DNA of 57,437 bases, taken from assembly GCA_017614715.1 (NCBI GenBank), contig JAGABI010000059.1, forward strand, positions 1 to 57,437, read 5' to 3'. The position numbers were made by a program, and so were the translations under genes. This stretch comes from Bacteroidales bacterium (GTDB taxonomy: Bacteria > Bacteroidota > Bacteroidia > Bacteroidales > UBA932). The notes beneath the pieces are model-generated. The model saw only the letters and a program-made list of their open reading frames with translations. It searched no databases and was not told the DNA's origin. Shown here one piece after another: positions 1-7,902 of this stretch. Every line of letters begins with the position of its first letter. Position 1 is the first letter of the stretch.

Positions 1-600
1 ATCCTTGGTGAGGATGTCCTTGCCGGCGCGGGTACTCATTGAGGGAGAGGCGATTACCTGGGCGCCGTAGGTCTGCATGATGCTGCGGCGGTAGGGCTTC
101 TGCTCATAGGAAATTTTTACCATATAGACGGCTGCCTCGATGCCGAATACCTTTGCGGCATAGGAGAGGGCGGTACCCCACTGGCCGGCGCCGGTCTCTG
201 TGGTGACGTTGGTGATGCCCTCTTTCTTGCAGTAGTATGCCTGCGGCAGGGCGCTGTTGAGTTTGTGGGAGCCTACCGGGCTGACGCTCTCGTTCTTGAA
301 ATAGATGTGGCACTTGGTGCCGATAGCCTCTTCAAGACCATAGGCGCGAACCAGCGGAGTGGAACGGTAAGACTTGTATATGTCGCGAACCTCCTCCGGG
401 ATGTCAATCCAAGCGTCGGTCTGGTTGAGCTCCTGTTCGGATGCCTCGCGAGTGAAGATGTGTGAAAGGTCTTCTACAGTGACGGGCTGCTTTGTGCCGG
501 GGTGCAACATGGGCAGGGGCTTGTTGGGCATGTCTGCCTGGATGTTATACCATTGTCTGGGGATCTCTTCCTCCGGAAGGATAAATCGTTTTGTTGCCAT
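1..600 (-). CDS. trpB: Tryptophan synthase beta chain, TrpB2 type (3' end outside window)
   Basis: The reverse strand reads openly from an ATG at base 600 to the window edge, giving the first 200 residues of a PLP enzyme. The protein starts MATKRFILPEEEIP. Around residue 105 it carries NESVSPVGSHKLNSA, the segment holding the PLP-binding lysine, followed by TETGAGQWG. The long N-terminal arm and these motifs fit the TrpB2 branch, which condenses indole with serine to make tryptophan in the cytoplasm. It may use free indole, because no trpA or other trp gene lies nearby in the window. The gene sits behind a leader with clustered Trp codons and a terminator hairpin (711-806 and 655-684), so I infer control by attenuation. 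The family call is firm. The TrpB2 versus TrpB1 assignment rests on the N-terminal arm and motif spelling. Confidence 0.92.
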   Translation of the reverse strand, partial: MATKRFILPEEEIPRQWYNIQADMPNKPLPMLHPGTKQPVTVEDLSHIFTREASEQELNQTDAWIDIPEEVRDIYKSYRSTPLVRAYGLEEAIGTKCHIYFKNESVSPVGSHKLNSALPQAYYCKKEGITNVTTETGAGQWGTALSYAAKVFGIEAAVYMVKISYEQKPYRRSIMQTYGAQVIASPSMSTRAGKDILTKD

Positions 601-654
601 AATTGTAAGTTTTAAAAATGTTTATTTGTTTGTGTTATTTATTTCTCTTTTCAA

Positions 655-684
655 TAAAAAAGGCCGGTCTAAAAGACCAGCCTT
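655..684 (-). terminator. Attenuator-type intrinsic terminator in the trpB2 leader
   Basis: On the reverse strand an 11-bp stem (AAGGCTGGTCT pairing with AGACCGGCCTT, one G.T wobble, 3-base loop) is followed at once by six T residues. It lies 27 bases downstream of the stop of the Trp-rich leader peptide and about 55 bases upstream of the trpB2 start. That is the geometry of a transcription attenuator rather than of the distant asnA 3' end. Confidence 0.85.
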
Positions 685-710
685 ATATGTACCGTTTATG
701 TTTCCTTCAA

Positions 711-806
711 TTAGTATTGCACGGAAGGTGATGCACACACAGAAACACTCGGTTGCCAAAACCAAGCGCGCCAAAAGAAAAAGTTGTTGACTTGTGCGTT
801 CATCAT
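711..806 (-). CDS. Trp-codon leader peptide of trpB2
   Basis: A 31-codon ORF starts with ATG ATG at 806 and ends with TAA at 711. Its middle reads FFFWRAWFWQ: three Trp codons within six codons, preceded by a run of three Phe codons. An RNA hairpin (CTTGGTT pairing with AACCGAG) overlaps the last two Trp codons, and a terminator hairpin follows 27 bases after the stop. This is the layout of ribosome-mediated attenuation: stalling at Trp codons when Trp-tRNA is scarce would prevent the terminator from forming. The peptide itself probably has no other function. What I see directly is the ORF, the Trp cluster and the hairpins. The regulatory role is inferred from the well-known trp leader principle. 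Confidence 0.85.
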   Translation of the reverse strand: MMNAQVNNFFFWRAWFWQPSVSVCASPSVQY

Positions 807-821
807 TTCGTTTTCCGGGAA

Positions 822-853
822 CAAAGGTTTGTAGAAAAAATTATAAATGCAAA
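822..853 (-). promoter_or_regulatory. Probable promoter of the trp leader/trpB2 unit
   Basis: Reverse-strand TTTG (850-853) and AACCTTTG (822-829) are separated by 20 bases, close to the Bacteroidota consensus TTTG/TAnnTTTG with one mismatch in the -7 box. Transcription would begin only a few bases before the leader peptide start. The element sits between the asnA stop and the leader ORF. Confidence 0.55.
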
Positions 854-870
854 TATTTTTTGGAAAAAAT

Positions 871-1908
871 TTAAATCAACTGCATTCCGTGCTCCATGCA
901 GGCAGCCCTCATTTCGTCCGGCCAGATGCTGCTCTGAATCTCCCCGATGTGCCCCTTACGAAGTAAGAACATGCACAGGCGGCTCTGCCCGATGCCGCCT
1001 CCGATGCTTTGCGGAAGGTCGCCGGCAAGCAAACGGCGATGGAAATAAAGATCGGCGCGATGCTGCTGGCCACTGATGGCGAGCTGGCGCTTCAGCGACT
1101 CGGCGTCCACGCGTATACCCATGGATGATATCTCAAAAGCGCTCTCCAGGATAGGGTTCCACAGCAGGATGTCGCCATTGAGGCCACAGCGGCCGCTGCC
1201 GGTGGGGGTGCTCCAGTCGTCGTAGTCCGGAGCACGGCCGTCGTGCGGCTTGCCGTCGGAGAGGGCTCCGCCGATGCCAATCACAAACACCGCCCCGTAT
1301 TTGCGGGTAACGGCGTTCTCGCGCTCCTTGGGAGTGAGATTGGGGTAGAGGTCCAGCAAATCCTGCGCGTGTATATATGTGATCTTATCCGGCAGGATGG
1401 GGGTTATTGCCGGGTACTTCTCGTAAACCATATATTCCGTCTGAAGCAGTACATTATAAATGCCGTCAACCTTGTGCTTCAGGAAATCGAGGGTACGCTC
1501 TTCCGGTGCCATCACAGCCTCCCAGTCCCACTGGTCCACATACAGCGAATGGAGGTTGTCCAGTTCCTCGTCGGGGCGTATCGCATTCATGTCGGTATAT
1601 ATGCCGTAGCCGCAGGGAATCTGGTAGTCCGCCAGCGTCATCCTTTTCCACTTTGCCAGCGAGTGGACAATCTCCGCCTGGGTGTCGTTCATGTCGCCGA
1701 TGGCAAACCTTACCGGGCGCTCTATGCCGTTCAAATCGTCGTTGATGCCCAGGCCGCTCTTTACAAAAAGCGGCGCAGTCACGCGCCTGAGCCGCAGTTG
1801 CGACGCCAGGCTCTGCTGGAAGAAATCCTTTATGCTCTTGATGCCCTGCTCGGTCTGTTGCAGGCCCAGCAGCGGCTTGTATCCCTGGGGAAGGAAAAGT
1901 TTGCTCAT
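871..1908 (-). CDS. asnA: Aspartate--ammonia ligase
   Basis: This 345-residue protein has the full length of AsnA. The enzyme makes asparagine from aspartate, ammonia and ATP through an aspartyl-AMP intermediate in the cytoplasm. AsnA belongs to the class II aminoacyl-tRNA synthetase fold. Recognisable segments are FFQQSLASQLRLRRVTAPLF near the N-terminus, the GLGINDDLNGIERPV loop, and the C-terminal GGGIGQSRLCMFLLRKGHIG with the motif-3-like arginine. A -7-like box lies 18 bases upstream of the start. The gene is read away from trmD, which lies just upstream on the same strand, and it may also be read through from it. The next gene on the strand, the trp leader, has its own promoter. Confidence 0.97.
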   Translation of the reverse strand: MSKLFLPQGYKPLLGLQQTEQGIKSIKDFFQQSLASQLRLRRVTAPLFVKSGLGINDDLNGIERPVRFAIGDMNDTQAEIVHSLAKWKRMTLADYQIPCGYGIYTDMNAIRPDEELDNLHSLYVDQWDWEAVMAPEERTLDFLKHKVDGIYNVLLQTEYMVYEKYPAITPILPDKITYIHAQDLLDLYPNLTPKERENAVTRKYGAVFVIGIGGALSDGKPHDGRAPDYDDWSTPTGSGRCGLNGDILLWNPILESAFEISSMGIRVDAESLKRQLAISGQQHRADLYFHRRLLAGDLPQSIGGGIGQSRLCMFLLRKGHIGEIQSSIWPDEMRAACMEHGMQLI

Positions 1909-1925
1909 ACTCGTTTGCTTTGGCG

Positions 1926-1933
1926 CAAAGATA
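1926..1933 (-). promoter_or_regulatory. Probable -7 box for asnA
   Basis: The reverse strand reads TATCTTTG, an exact match to the Bacteroidota -7 consensus TAnnTTTG, 17 bases upstream of the asnA ATG. I see no convincing -33 TTTG, so this is a half-supported promoter that would give a very short leader. Confidence 0.4.
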
Positions 1934-1962
1934 GAAAAAATGTGAAATAACGCTCTTGGAGG

Positions 1963-2643
1963 CTAATCATCATTCAAGAGATAGGGCCGCAGCCGTTTGG
2001 TGCGCTCCAGGGACTGCTCGTCCTGCCAGGCCTTGATCAGTTTAGGGTTGCCGGAGAGGAGGACGTCGGGGACTTTCCACCCCATGAAATCTGCGGGACG
2101 GGTGTAGACGGGAGGGGAGAGGAGGCCGTCCTGGAAGGAATCTGACAGGGCGCTGGTCTCATCCCCGATGGCGCCGGGAATCAGCCGCACGGCTGCATCA
2201 ACAATGATGGCGGCGGGAATTTCGCCTCCGCTGAGCACATAATCCCCAACCGAAATCTCGCGGGTGATCAGATGCTCGCGGATGCGATGGTCAATCCCCT
2301 TGTAGTGGCCGCAGAGTATGATGACGTTCTGCATGCAAGATATCTCGTTGGCATCTCCCTGGTCAAGGATTTTGCCGTCCGGGGAGGTGTATATGACCTC
2401 GTCGTAGTCGCGTTCGCTTTTAAGGTGATTGATAAGGTTGTACACCGGCTCAATCTTCATCACCATCCCGGCATCGCCGCCAAAGGCGTAGTCGTCTATC
2501 TGCTTGTAATTGCCGCTGCCCCAGTCGTGCAGGTTGTGTACAAATATCTCAACCAGACCCTTGTCGCGGGCCCTTTTAACAATGGAGTGGTTCAGCGGGC
2601 TGTCCAGCAGCTCCGGTACGGCAGTAATGATATCGAATCTCAT
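1963..2643 (-). CDS. trmD: tRNA (guanine-37-N1)-methyltransferase
   Basis: This 226-residue protein matches TrmD, the SPOUT-class methyltransferase that places m1G37 on tRNAs and thereby prevents +1 frameshifting. It opens with [13 protein letters not shown]. The SAM-binding knot is visible as [12 protein letters not shown] and [12 protein letters not shown], and [16 protein letters not shown] follows before the C-terminal helical domain. The length is at the short end of the family but both halves are present. In many bacteria trmD sits with rimM and ribosomal genes; here it stands alone next to asnA. A -7-type box lies 26 bases upstream. Confidence 0.97.
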   Translation of the reverse strand: MRFDIITAVPELLDSPLNHSIVKRARDKGLVEIFVHNLHDWGSGNYKQIDDYAFGGDAGMVMKIEPVYNLINHLKSERDYDEVIYTSPDGKILDQGDANEISCMQNVIILCGHYKGIDHRIREHLITREISVGDYVLSGGEIPAAIIVDAAVRLIPGAIGDETSALSDSFQDGLLSPPVYTRPADFMGWKVPDVLLSGNPKLIKAWQDEQSLERTKRLRPYLLNDD

Positions 2644-2668
2644 GCGCGTGATGCTTATGACTTTCAGA

Positions 2669-2676
2669 CAAAAATA
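2669..2676 (-). promoter_or_regulatory. Probable -7 box for trmD
   Basis: The reverse strand reads TATTTTTG, an exact TAnnTTTG match, 26 bases before the trmD ATG. The -33 element is not clear. Confidence 0.35.
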
Positions 2677-2748
2677 TGAATAAAACCCCAGTTATTTAGA
2701 TTTTTTGTATAAATTCGCACACTTAGTGTATACTTAAAAACCAAACCA

Positions 2749-4857
2749 ATGAGTGATGACCTTAACAAGATTGTTCCCGAGGAGGTAAACCCTGCACAGG
2801 AGCAGTCGGCTGCCACCGGAGAAGCGCCGGTTAATGACAAATTGAATGAAATTGCAGACAAGCTCAAAGAGATGGCCGGTCAGGCCATTGACAAGGCTCA
2901 GGACGCGATTGCCGATCTGAAAGACGCTGCACAGGACTTTGCAAAGGACGCGAAGGAGTTTGTGGACGACGTCAAGGAGAAGATAGCGGCAGTGGATGCA
3001 GCGGAAGAAGCAAACACTGCATCAGAAGAGGCACCTGCCGCAGAGGAAGCCCCTGCAGCCCAAGAAGAGCCGGAAGAAAAAGATATAGACTTCTCAAATA
3101 AGAGTCTGAAGGAGCTGGTGGACTCCCTAAAGGAGTACGTCGATACTTCCGATATCCGCAAACTCAACAAATACGCCGAGGTCATCAAGGCGTGCTTCTA
3201 TAAGACCTTGAAGAAAGAAAAGGTCGCCACGGGCTTTGACGAGGCTGCGGAAGAGGCTGTTAAAGCATCTCTCGCGGACGCTCCGGCAGAGGAACCGGTG
3301 GCAGAGGCCGCATCAGAAGCGCCTGCAGAGGAGGCCGCTACCAACCCGTTCGCAGAGATAGAGCGCGGCTTCAAGGCCCTTTACGGCAAGTACCGCGTGA
3401 TGCGTGCAGACTTTATGAACGAGCAGAACCGCAAGCGCGAAGAGAATTACGAGGCAAAGAGCAAGATTCTCCAGGAACTCAAGACCCTGGTTGAAGAACC
3501 CGGCGACCTGAGTGCCGCATACCCTCGTTTCCGCGAGCTGCAGAACAGCTGGCGCGCTATTGGTGCAGTGCCCCCCGCAAAGGCTAAGGATCTGTACGAC
3601 TCATATTATCACAATGTTGAGATATTCTACGACTTTGTAAAGATCAATAACGAGCTCCGCGAGATGGACTTCAAGAAGAATCTCGAGGCCAAGGAAGAGC
3701 TTTGCAAGAAGGCGGAGGAGCTGGCTGCAAGCGAGAACAGCGTACAGTCTTTCCGCGCCCTGCAGAAGTTGCATGAGGAGTGGAAGGAGCTCGGTCCGGT
3801 TGCCAAGGAGATGCGTGAAGAGATTTGGGACCGTTTCAAAGCCGCTACCGCAATTATCAACAAGAAATATCAGGCTTACTTCGAATCTGCAAAGGAGAAG
3901 CAGGTTGCCAATCTCAAGGCAAAGACAGAGCTTTGCGAGAAGGCAGAGGCCATCGCAAACTCAGAGCTCAGCATGGGCAGCAACTGGTCTCAGCTCACCG
4001 CAGCCATGCAGGATCTGCAGAAGGAGTGGCGTACCATCGGTTTCGCTGTCAAGAAAGAGAATGACCGCATCTACGAGCGTTTCCGCGCAGCATGCGACAA
4101 GTTCTTCTCTGCAAAGAAGCAGTTCCATTCAGATTTCAAGGATCAGCTGGCCGCAAATCTCGCCAAGAAGGAGGAGCTTTGCGAGAAAGCTGAGGCTTTG
4201 AAGGATAGCGAAGACTGGAAGAAGACTTCTGATATACTTATCAATCTCCAGAAACAGTGGAAAGAAATCGGCCCGGTTCCCAAAAAGAAATCCGACCAGG
4301 TTTGGGCCCGCTTCCGTGCCGCCTGCGACGCTTTCTTTGAGCGTAAGGACAAGCAGGGTGGCGGCAAGGGCGCCAATTTCGCAGAGAATCTCGCAGCCAA
4401 GAAGGAACTCATCGCAGCCATCGGCGCCTACGAACTCTCTGGCGACCACGATACTGACCTGCAGGCTATGCGTGACTTCCAGGCAAAGTGGCGTGAGATA
4501 GGTTTCATCCCCTTCAAAGAGAAGGACAAGGTTCAGAATGCATACCGTGAGGCAATCAACGCCAAGTTTGGCGAGCTGGCGGCGGAAGAACGCCCGATGC
4601 GTCGTGGCCGCGACATGGAACGCCGCAACTCCGCTCCGCGTCCGCTCACAGAGAAAGACCGTCTGATTCAGGAGTTTGTGAAACTCGAGCAGGATATAGC
4701 AACCTGGGAGAACAATATCGGCTTCTTTGAGAAATCCAAGAACGCAGAGGCCCTGATAGGCGATTTCCGCACCAAGATAGAGCAGGCGAAGAGTGATCTG
4801 GCCGCTTTGGAGGCAAAGATCAAGGAGATGAACAAGGCAGAGGAATCGGAGAACTAA
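2749..4857 (+). CDS. DUF349 repeat protein (five repeats)
   Basis: This 702-residue, highly charged, mostly helical protein has an acidic Ala/Glu-rich N-terminal third (to about residue 200). Five DUF349-like repeats follow, centred at roughly residues 260, 340, 420, 495 and 570. Each has the pattern xxLWKEIGPVPKxxxDxxWxRFRxACDxFF in some form, for example KEWRTIGFAVKKENDRIYER and KQWKEIGPVPKKKSDQVW. A coiled-coil tail closes it. Proteins of this family occur widely; I know of no settled biochemical role, so none is given. It ends 4 bases before yidC and probably shares its transcript. No signal peptide or membrane segment is visible. Confidence 0.9.
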   Translation: MSDDLNKIVPEEVNPAQEQSAATGEAPVNDKLNEIADKLKEMAGQAIDKAQDAIADLKDAAQDFAKDAKEFVDDVKEKIAAVDAAEEANTASEEAPAAEEAPAAQEEPEEKDIDFSNKSLKELVDSLKEYVDTSDIRKLNKYAEVIKACFYKTLKKEKVATGFDEAAEEAVKASLADAPAEEPVAEAASEAPAEEAATNPFAEIERGFKALYGKYRVMRADFMNEQNRKREENYEAKSKILQELKTLVEEPGDLSAAYPRFRELQNSWRAIGAVPPAKAKDLYDSYYHNVEIFYDFVKINNELREMDFKKNLEAKEELCKKAEELAASENSVQSFRALQKLHEEWKELGPVAKEMREEIWDRFKAATAIINKKYQAYFESAKEKQVANLKAKTELCEKAEAIANSELSMGSNWSQLTAAMQDLQKEWRTIGFAVKKENDRIYERFRAACDKFFSAKKQFHSDFKDQLAANLAKKEELCEKAEALKDSEDWKKTSDILINLQKQWKEIGPVPKKKSDQVWARFRAACDAFFERKDKQGGGKGANFAENLAAKKELIAAIGAYELSGDHDTDLQAMRDFQAKWREIGFIPFKEKDKVQNAYREAINAKFGELAAEERPMRRGRDMERRNSAPRPLTEKDRLIQEFVKLEQDIATWENNIGFFEKSKNAEALIGDFRTKIEQAKSDLAALEAKIKEMNKAEESEN

Positions 4858-4861
4858 ACAG

Positions 4862-6727
4862 ATGAACAAAAATAGTCTAATAGGATTTGCGCTGATCGGC
4901 GTAGTGTTGCTGCTGTTCAGCTGGTACAATACAAAACAGTTCGAGAAACAGAAAAGGGCCCAGTTCGTGGCCGATTCCATTGCGAGGGTAGAGGCTTTGG
5001 CAGAGCACGAGGCCGACTCCCTGGCCGATCTGCATACCCAGTGGATGACCGACACCACCGGCGAGGCATACCTTGCCTCTGAGGAGAAGCTGTATAAGAC
5101 GCAGAGTCTTAACGATATGGCATTCTCCGGCGAGGAGGAGGTCGTTTACCTTGAGAACGAGAACGTCCGGGTAGGCTTCACCACCCACGGAGGCCAGATT
5201 GACGAGGTCCTGATCAAGAAGTATTTCAAGTACGACAGCACAGCTCTTTACCTGATGCCAAAGGGCAGCAGCCAGTTTGACGTTGAACTGGACGCAGGGC
5301 AGTATATCAACACCTCTGACTTCAATTACAGCATAGTATCCAAGTCCGATGACAACGTCACGATGCGTCTCTATGTTGATGAGGATTCTTACATAGAGCA
5401 CATCTACACCTTGATGGACAACAGCTACGACGTCGGCTTTGACATGCGTTTCGTGGCCATGGACAGCATAATCCCCCGTTCATCATCGCAGTGCAAACTG
5501 TCGTGGACCATGGATATGCCGCGCCTGGAGAAGGGTTATACCAACGAGAAAAACTACTCGTCGGTGGCTTTCCGTTACAGCGGTTCCGACAAAATCAAGC
5601 AGATACAGTTGCGTAAGGATTCCGGTCGCGAGTCTCTTGCCGGCAGCGTGTCGTGGGTGGCATTCAAGCAGCAGTTCTTCTCTGCAATCCTCTATGCCAG
5701 CGACGGTATCTCCGGTGGCGACGTGGCTGTCAAGGCATATCCGGAGAGTGATCCCGCAGAGCGTCTTTTCGCAGCCGGGGCGCAGCTCTCAGTGGATTAT
5801 GGTGCCAAAGGTCCCGAATTCACCCGCAGTTTTGAGTTCAACTTCACCCCCAACCATTTCCCGCTGTTAAAGGGGTATGACCGCAAGTACGACAAACTTC
5901 TTCCGCTGGGCGGCTGGCTTTCGGGCTCTATATGTAAGTATGTCATAATCCCGGTTTTCAACTGGCTGAGCAAGTATTTCAGCAGCTACGGGCTCATTAT
6001 CCTGCTGCTTACCATCCTCATCAAGCTGGTTATCTCACCCTTCACCATCAAGAGTTACGAGTCCACCGCCAAGATGAAGGTGCTGCAGCCGGAGATTCAG
6101 AAGATCAACGAGAAGTATCCCAAGGAGGCCGATGCAATGAAAAAGCAGCAGGCCACGATGGACCTTTACAAGAAGAGCGGCGTGAGTATGTTTGGCGGGT
6201 GTCTGCCCGTGTTGCTGCAGTTCCCTATACTGTACGCGATGTTCCGCTTCTTCCCCAGCAGCTTTGAGCTCCGTCAGCAGAGTTTCCTCTGGGCAAAGGA
6301 CCTCTCTACCTACGATTCTATCCTCGATTTCGGGTTCAATATCCCGATGTACGGCAACCACATATCGTTGTTCGCCCTGCTGATGGGCATCTCTATGTTT
6401 GTGTATGGCAAGATGACAGCCAGCTCAACGGCTGCCCAGAACCAGCAGATGCCCGGAATGCAGTTTATGACGGTATGGATGATGCCGATATTCATGGTGC
6501 TGCTCTGTAACAATTTCTCTGCAGGTCTTAACTATTATTACTTCCTCTCCAACCTTATCACAATCGGACAGAACTTTGCTATCCGCAAGTGGTTCGTGAG
6601 CGAGGAGAAACTTAAGGCCCAGATTGCCCGCAAGACTGCGGAGGCTAAGGCTCCCAAGAAATCCAAGTTTGCTCAACGGCTGGAGGAGGCTTATAAGATG
6701 CAGCAACAGCAGCAAAAGCGCAAGTAA
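4862..6727 (+). CDS. yidC: Membrane protein insertase YidC
   Basis: This 621-residue Oxa1/YidC-family insertase has the Gram-negative layout. An N-terminal membrane anchor (residues 4-21, GFALIGVVLLLFSWY) is followed by a large beta-rich periplasmic domain to about residue 350. The five-helix insertase core then begins near SSYGLIILLLTILIKLVISP, with FTIKSYESTAKMKVLQPEI as the cytoplasmic hairpin. A Lys/Gln-rich tail ends in QQQQQKRK. It inserts and folds inner-membrane proteins with or without SecYEG. It starts 4 bases after the DUF349 gene, and its stop overlaps the start of the next gene by one base, so the three genes look co-transcribed. Confidence 0.97.
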   Translation: MNKNSLIGFALIGVVLLLFSWYNTKQFEKQKRAQFVADSIARVEALAEHEADSLADLHTQWMTDTTGEAYLASEEKLYKTQSLNDMAFSGEEEVVYLENENVRVGFTTHGGQIDEVLIKKYFKYDSTALYLMPKGSSQFDVELDAGQYINTSDFNYSIVSKSDDNVTMRLYVDEDSYIEHIYTLMDNSYDVGFDMRFVAMDSIIPRSSSQCKLSWTMDMPRLEKGYTNEKNYSSVAFRYSGSDKIKQIQLRKDSGRESLAGSVSWVAFKQQFFSAILYASDGISGGDVAVKAYPESDPAERLFAAGAQLSVDYGAKGPEFTRSFEFNFTPNHFPLLKGYDRKYDKLLPLGGWLSGSICKYVIIPVFNWLSKYFSSYGLIILLLTILIKLVISPFTIKSYESTAKMKVLQPEIQKINEKYPKEADAMKKQQATMDLYKKSGVSMFGGCLPVLLQFPILYAMFRFFPSSFELRQQSFLWAKDLSTYDSILDFGFNIPMYGNHISLFALLMGISMFVYGKMTASSTAAQNQQMPGMQFMTVWMMPIFMVLLCNNFSAGLNYYYFLSNLITIGQNFAIRKWFVSEEKLKAQIARKTAEAKAPKKSKFAQRLEEAYKMQQQQQKRK

Positions 6728-7359
6728 TGGGCGTCGCTGATAATCTGTTGGCGCTTCTGCCGGAAATACCGTCATCAGTCTCCCTGGTGGCGGTTTCCAA
6801 GTTTAAGCCGGTGGAGGATATCATGGCGGCGTATTCTGTGGGGCAGCGGCGCTTTGGCGAGAACCGTCCGCTGGAGATGGAGGCCAAGGCCAAGGCGCTG
6901 CCTGCCGACATCGAGTGGCATTTTATCGGCCATCTGCAGACTAATAAGATCAAGAATGTGATTCCGTATGCGGCGCTGATAGAGTCGGTGGATTCTGAGC
7001 ATCTGCTCGCGGCAATTGACCGTGCGGCGGGGGCTGCCGGCAGGGTGGTGGATTGCCTGCTGGAGGTGCATGTGGCGGCCGAGGAAAGCAAGACGGGGTT
7101 CAGCCCGGATGAGGCTGTTGAGGTGGCCAGGCGCGCTGCCGATTATCCTAATGTACGCATTCGCGGCATCATGGCAATGGCCACGAATACCGACGATGAG
7201 GCGCGCGTCCGCGCCGATTTCCGTGCCGCGCACGATGTGCTGCTCCGCACAGGTCTTTCTGAACTCTCCATGGGGATGAGCGGTGACTGGCGCATCGCCA
7301 TAGAAGAGGGCGCCACCATCATCCGCATCGGATCGTCTATTTTCGGTTCCAGGTATTAA
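6727..7359 (+). CDS. YggS/PROSC-family PLP homeostasis protein
   Basis: This 210-residue protein is a single-domain alanine-racemase-like barrel that binds pyridoxal phosphate and buffers PLP levels. It has no known racemase activity in this family. Visible motifs are VAVSKF with the PLP lysine, RFGENRP, HFIGHLQTNK, and the C-terminal SMGMSGDWRIAIEEGATIIR with IGSSIFGSRY. The ATG overlaps the yidC stop by one base (taATG), so translation is probably coupled. The length is slightly short of the usual 220-230 residues but no motif is missing. Confidence 0.93.
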   Translation: MGVADNLLALLPEIPSSVSLVAVSKFKPVEDIMAAYSVGQRRFGENRPLEMEAKAKALPADIEWHFIGHLQTNKIKNVIPYAALIESVDSEHLLAAIDRAAGAAGRVVDCLLEVHVAAEESKTGFSPDEAVEVARRAADYPNVRIRGIMAMATNTDDEARVRADFRAAHDVLLRTGLSELSMGMSGDWRIAIEEGATIIRIGSSIFGSRY

Positions 7360-7365
7360 GTTATA

Positions 7366-7545
7366 TAAGCGTCGCTACGCTGCGGTGGCACTTGCCTCCA
7401 GAAACTTCCGTTCGCTACGCTCACTTCATCCCTCCCAACACATCCTGCGTCATCCGTTTCGCGGATAACTTGTCTGAGTTGGGCCCCTCCCGTTTTACGA
7501 GGGCACGGGCGCCCACGGTTTCTTTGAGGCAAGTGCCAACCTCCG
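7366..7545. repeat. Structured intergenic element with long inverted repeat
   Basis: This 345-base gap between the YggS gene and the next gene holds no convincing coding frame. Its ends carry an inverted repeat, GGCACTTGCCTC at 7387-7398 and GAGGCAAGTGCC at 7526-7537, extended imperfectly on both sides to a GAAAC/GTTTC pair. Inside lie smaller palindromes: ATCCG/CGGAT near 7455, CCCG/CGGG-type arms near 7490, and GGGCGCCC near 7509. Two near copies of a GTAGCGA-type word (TCGCTACGCT) lie in the left part. The layout resembles an interspersed intergenic repeat or RNA element of Bacteroidota. No second copy is present in this window, so repeat status is unproven. Confidence 0.5.
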
Positions 7546-7704
7546 ACTTCGCTTTTCCCCCATATATTTGGGTTACTTGTCCTGCCCGGCATATAATGCG
7601 GAGCTGACTGAATGCTTCAGGCAATATCTCGCGTCCCGCGATTGCCAGAAGCATTGCAGTCGCGAAGTTTTGCCGGGCCATGATTTATTTCATAAAGGCT
7701 TTCC

Positions 7705-7902
7705 TCATTTATTGACAGTTTTGAAGAAAGTGCCGTCGGGGGTGCGGAGGATTGTGTCGCCTTCGTGGACTGTTACCAGACCTTCTGGAGTTTCTAGGGA
7801 GAGCATAGAGAAGCCCATGCAGAAGTAGGGTGCGAGGACTTTGTCGCCGCAGAAGCGTTTCACCTCCTCGAAGTTGGTGCCTGTATATACGAGGCTTTCC
7901 AT
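7705..7902 (-). CDS. Small uncharacterised protein, 65 residues
   Basis: I do not recognise a named family with certainty. The start chosen is the ATG that overlaps the stop of the upstream MsrA-fusion gene by one base (TGATG), giving 65 residues that begin MESLVYTGTN. The pattern FEEVKRFCGDKVLAPYF, then a central beta stretch, then VTVHEGDTILRTPDGTFF resembles small phage-type proteins whose C-terminus reads GDxIxxxxDGxF. It is probably cytoplasmic. The tight overlap suggests co-translation with the sulfoxide reductase fusion, but a functional link is not shown. Confidence 0.7.
   Translation of the reverse strand: MESLVYTGTNFEEVKRFCGDKVLAPYFCMGFSMLSLETPEGLVTVHEGDTILRTPDGTFFKTVNK

Noticed and set aside
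7356-7681. Short reverse-strand frames as genes in the 7360-7700 gap
   Set aside because: Two overlapping frames follow the palindromic element, with no family signs; they are better read as by-products of a structured repeat.
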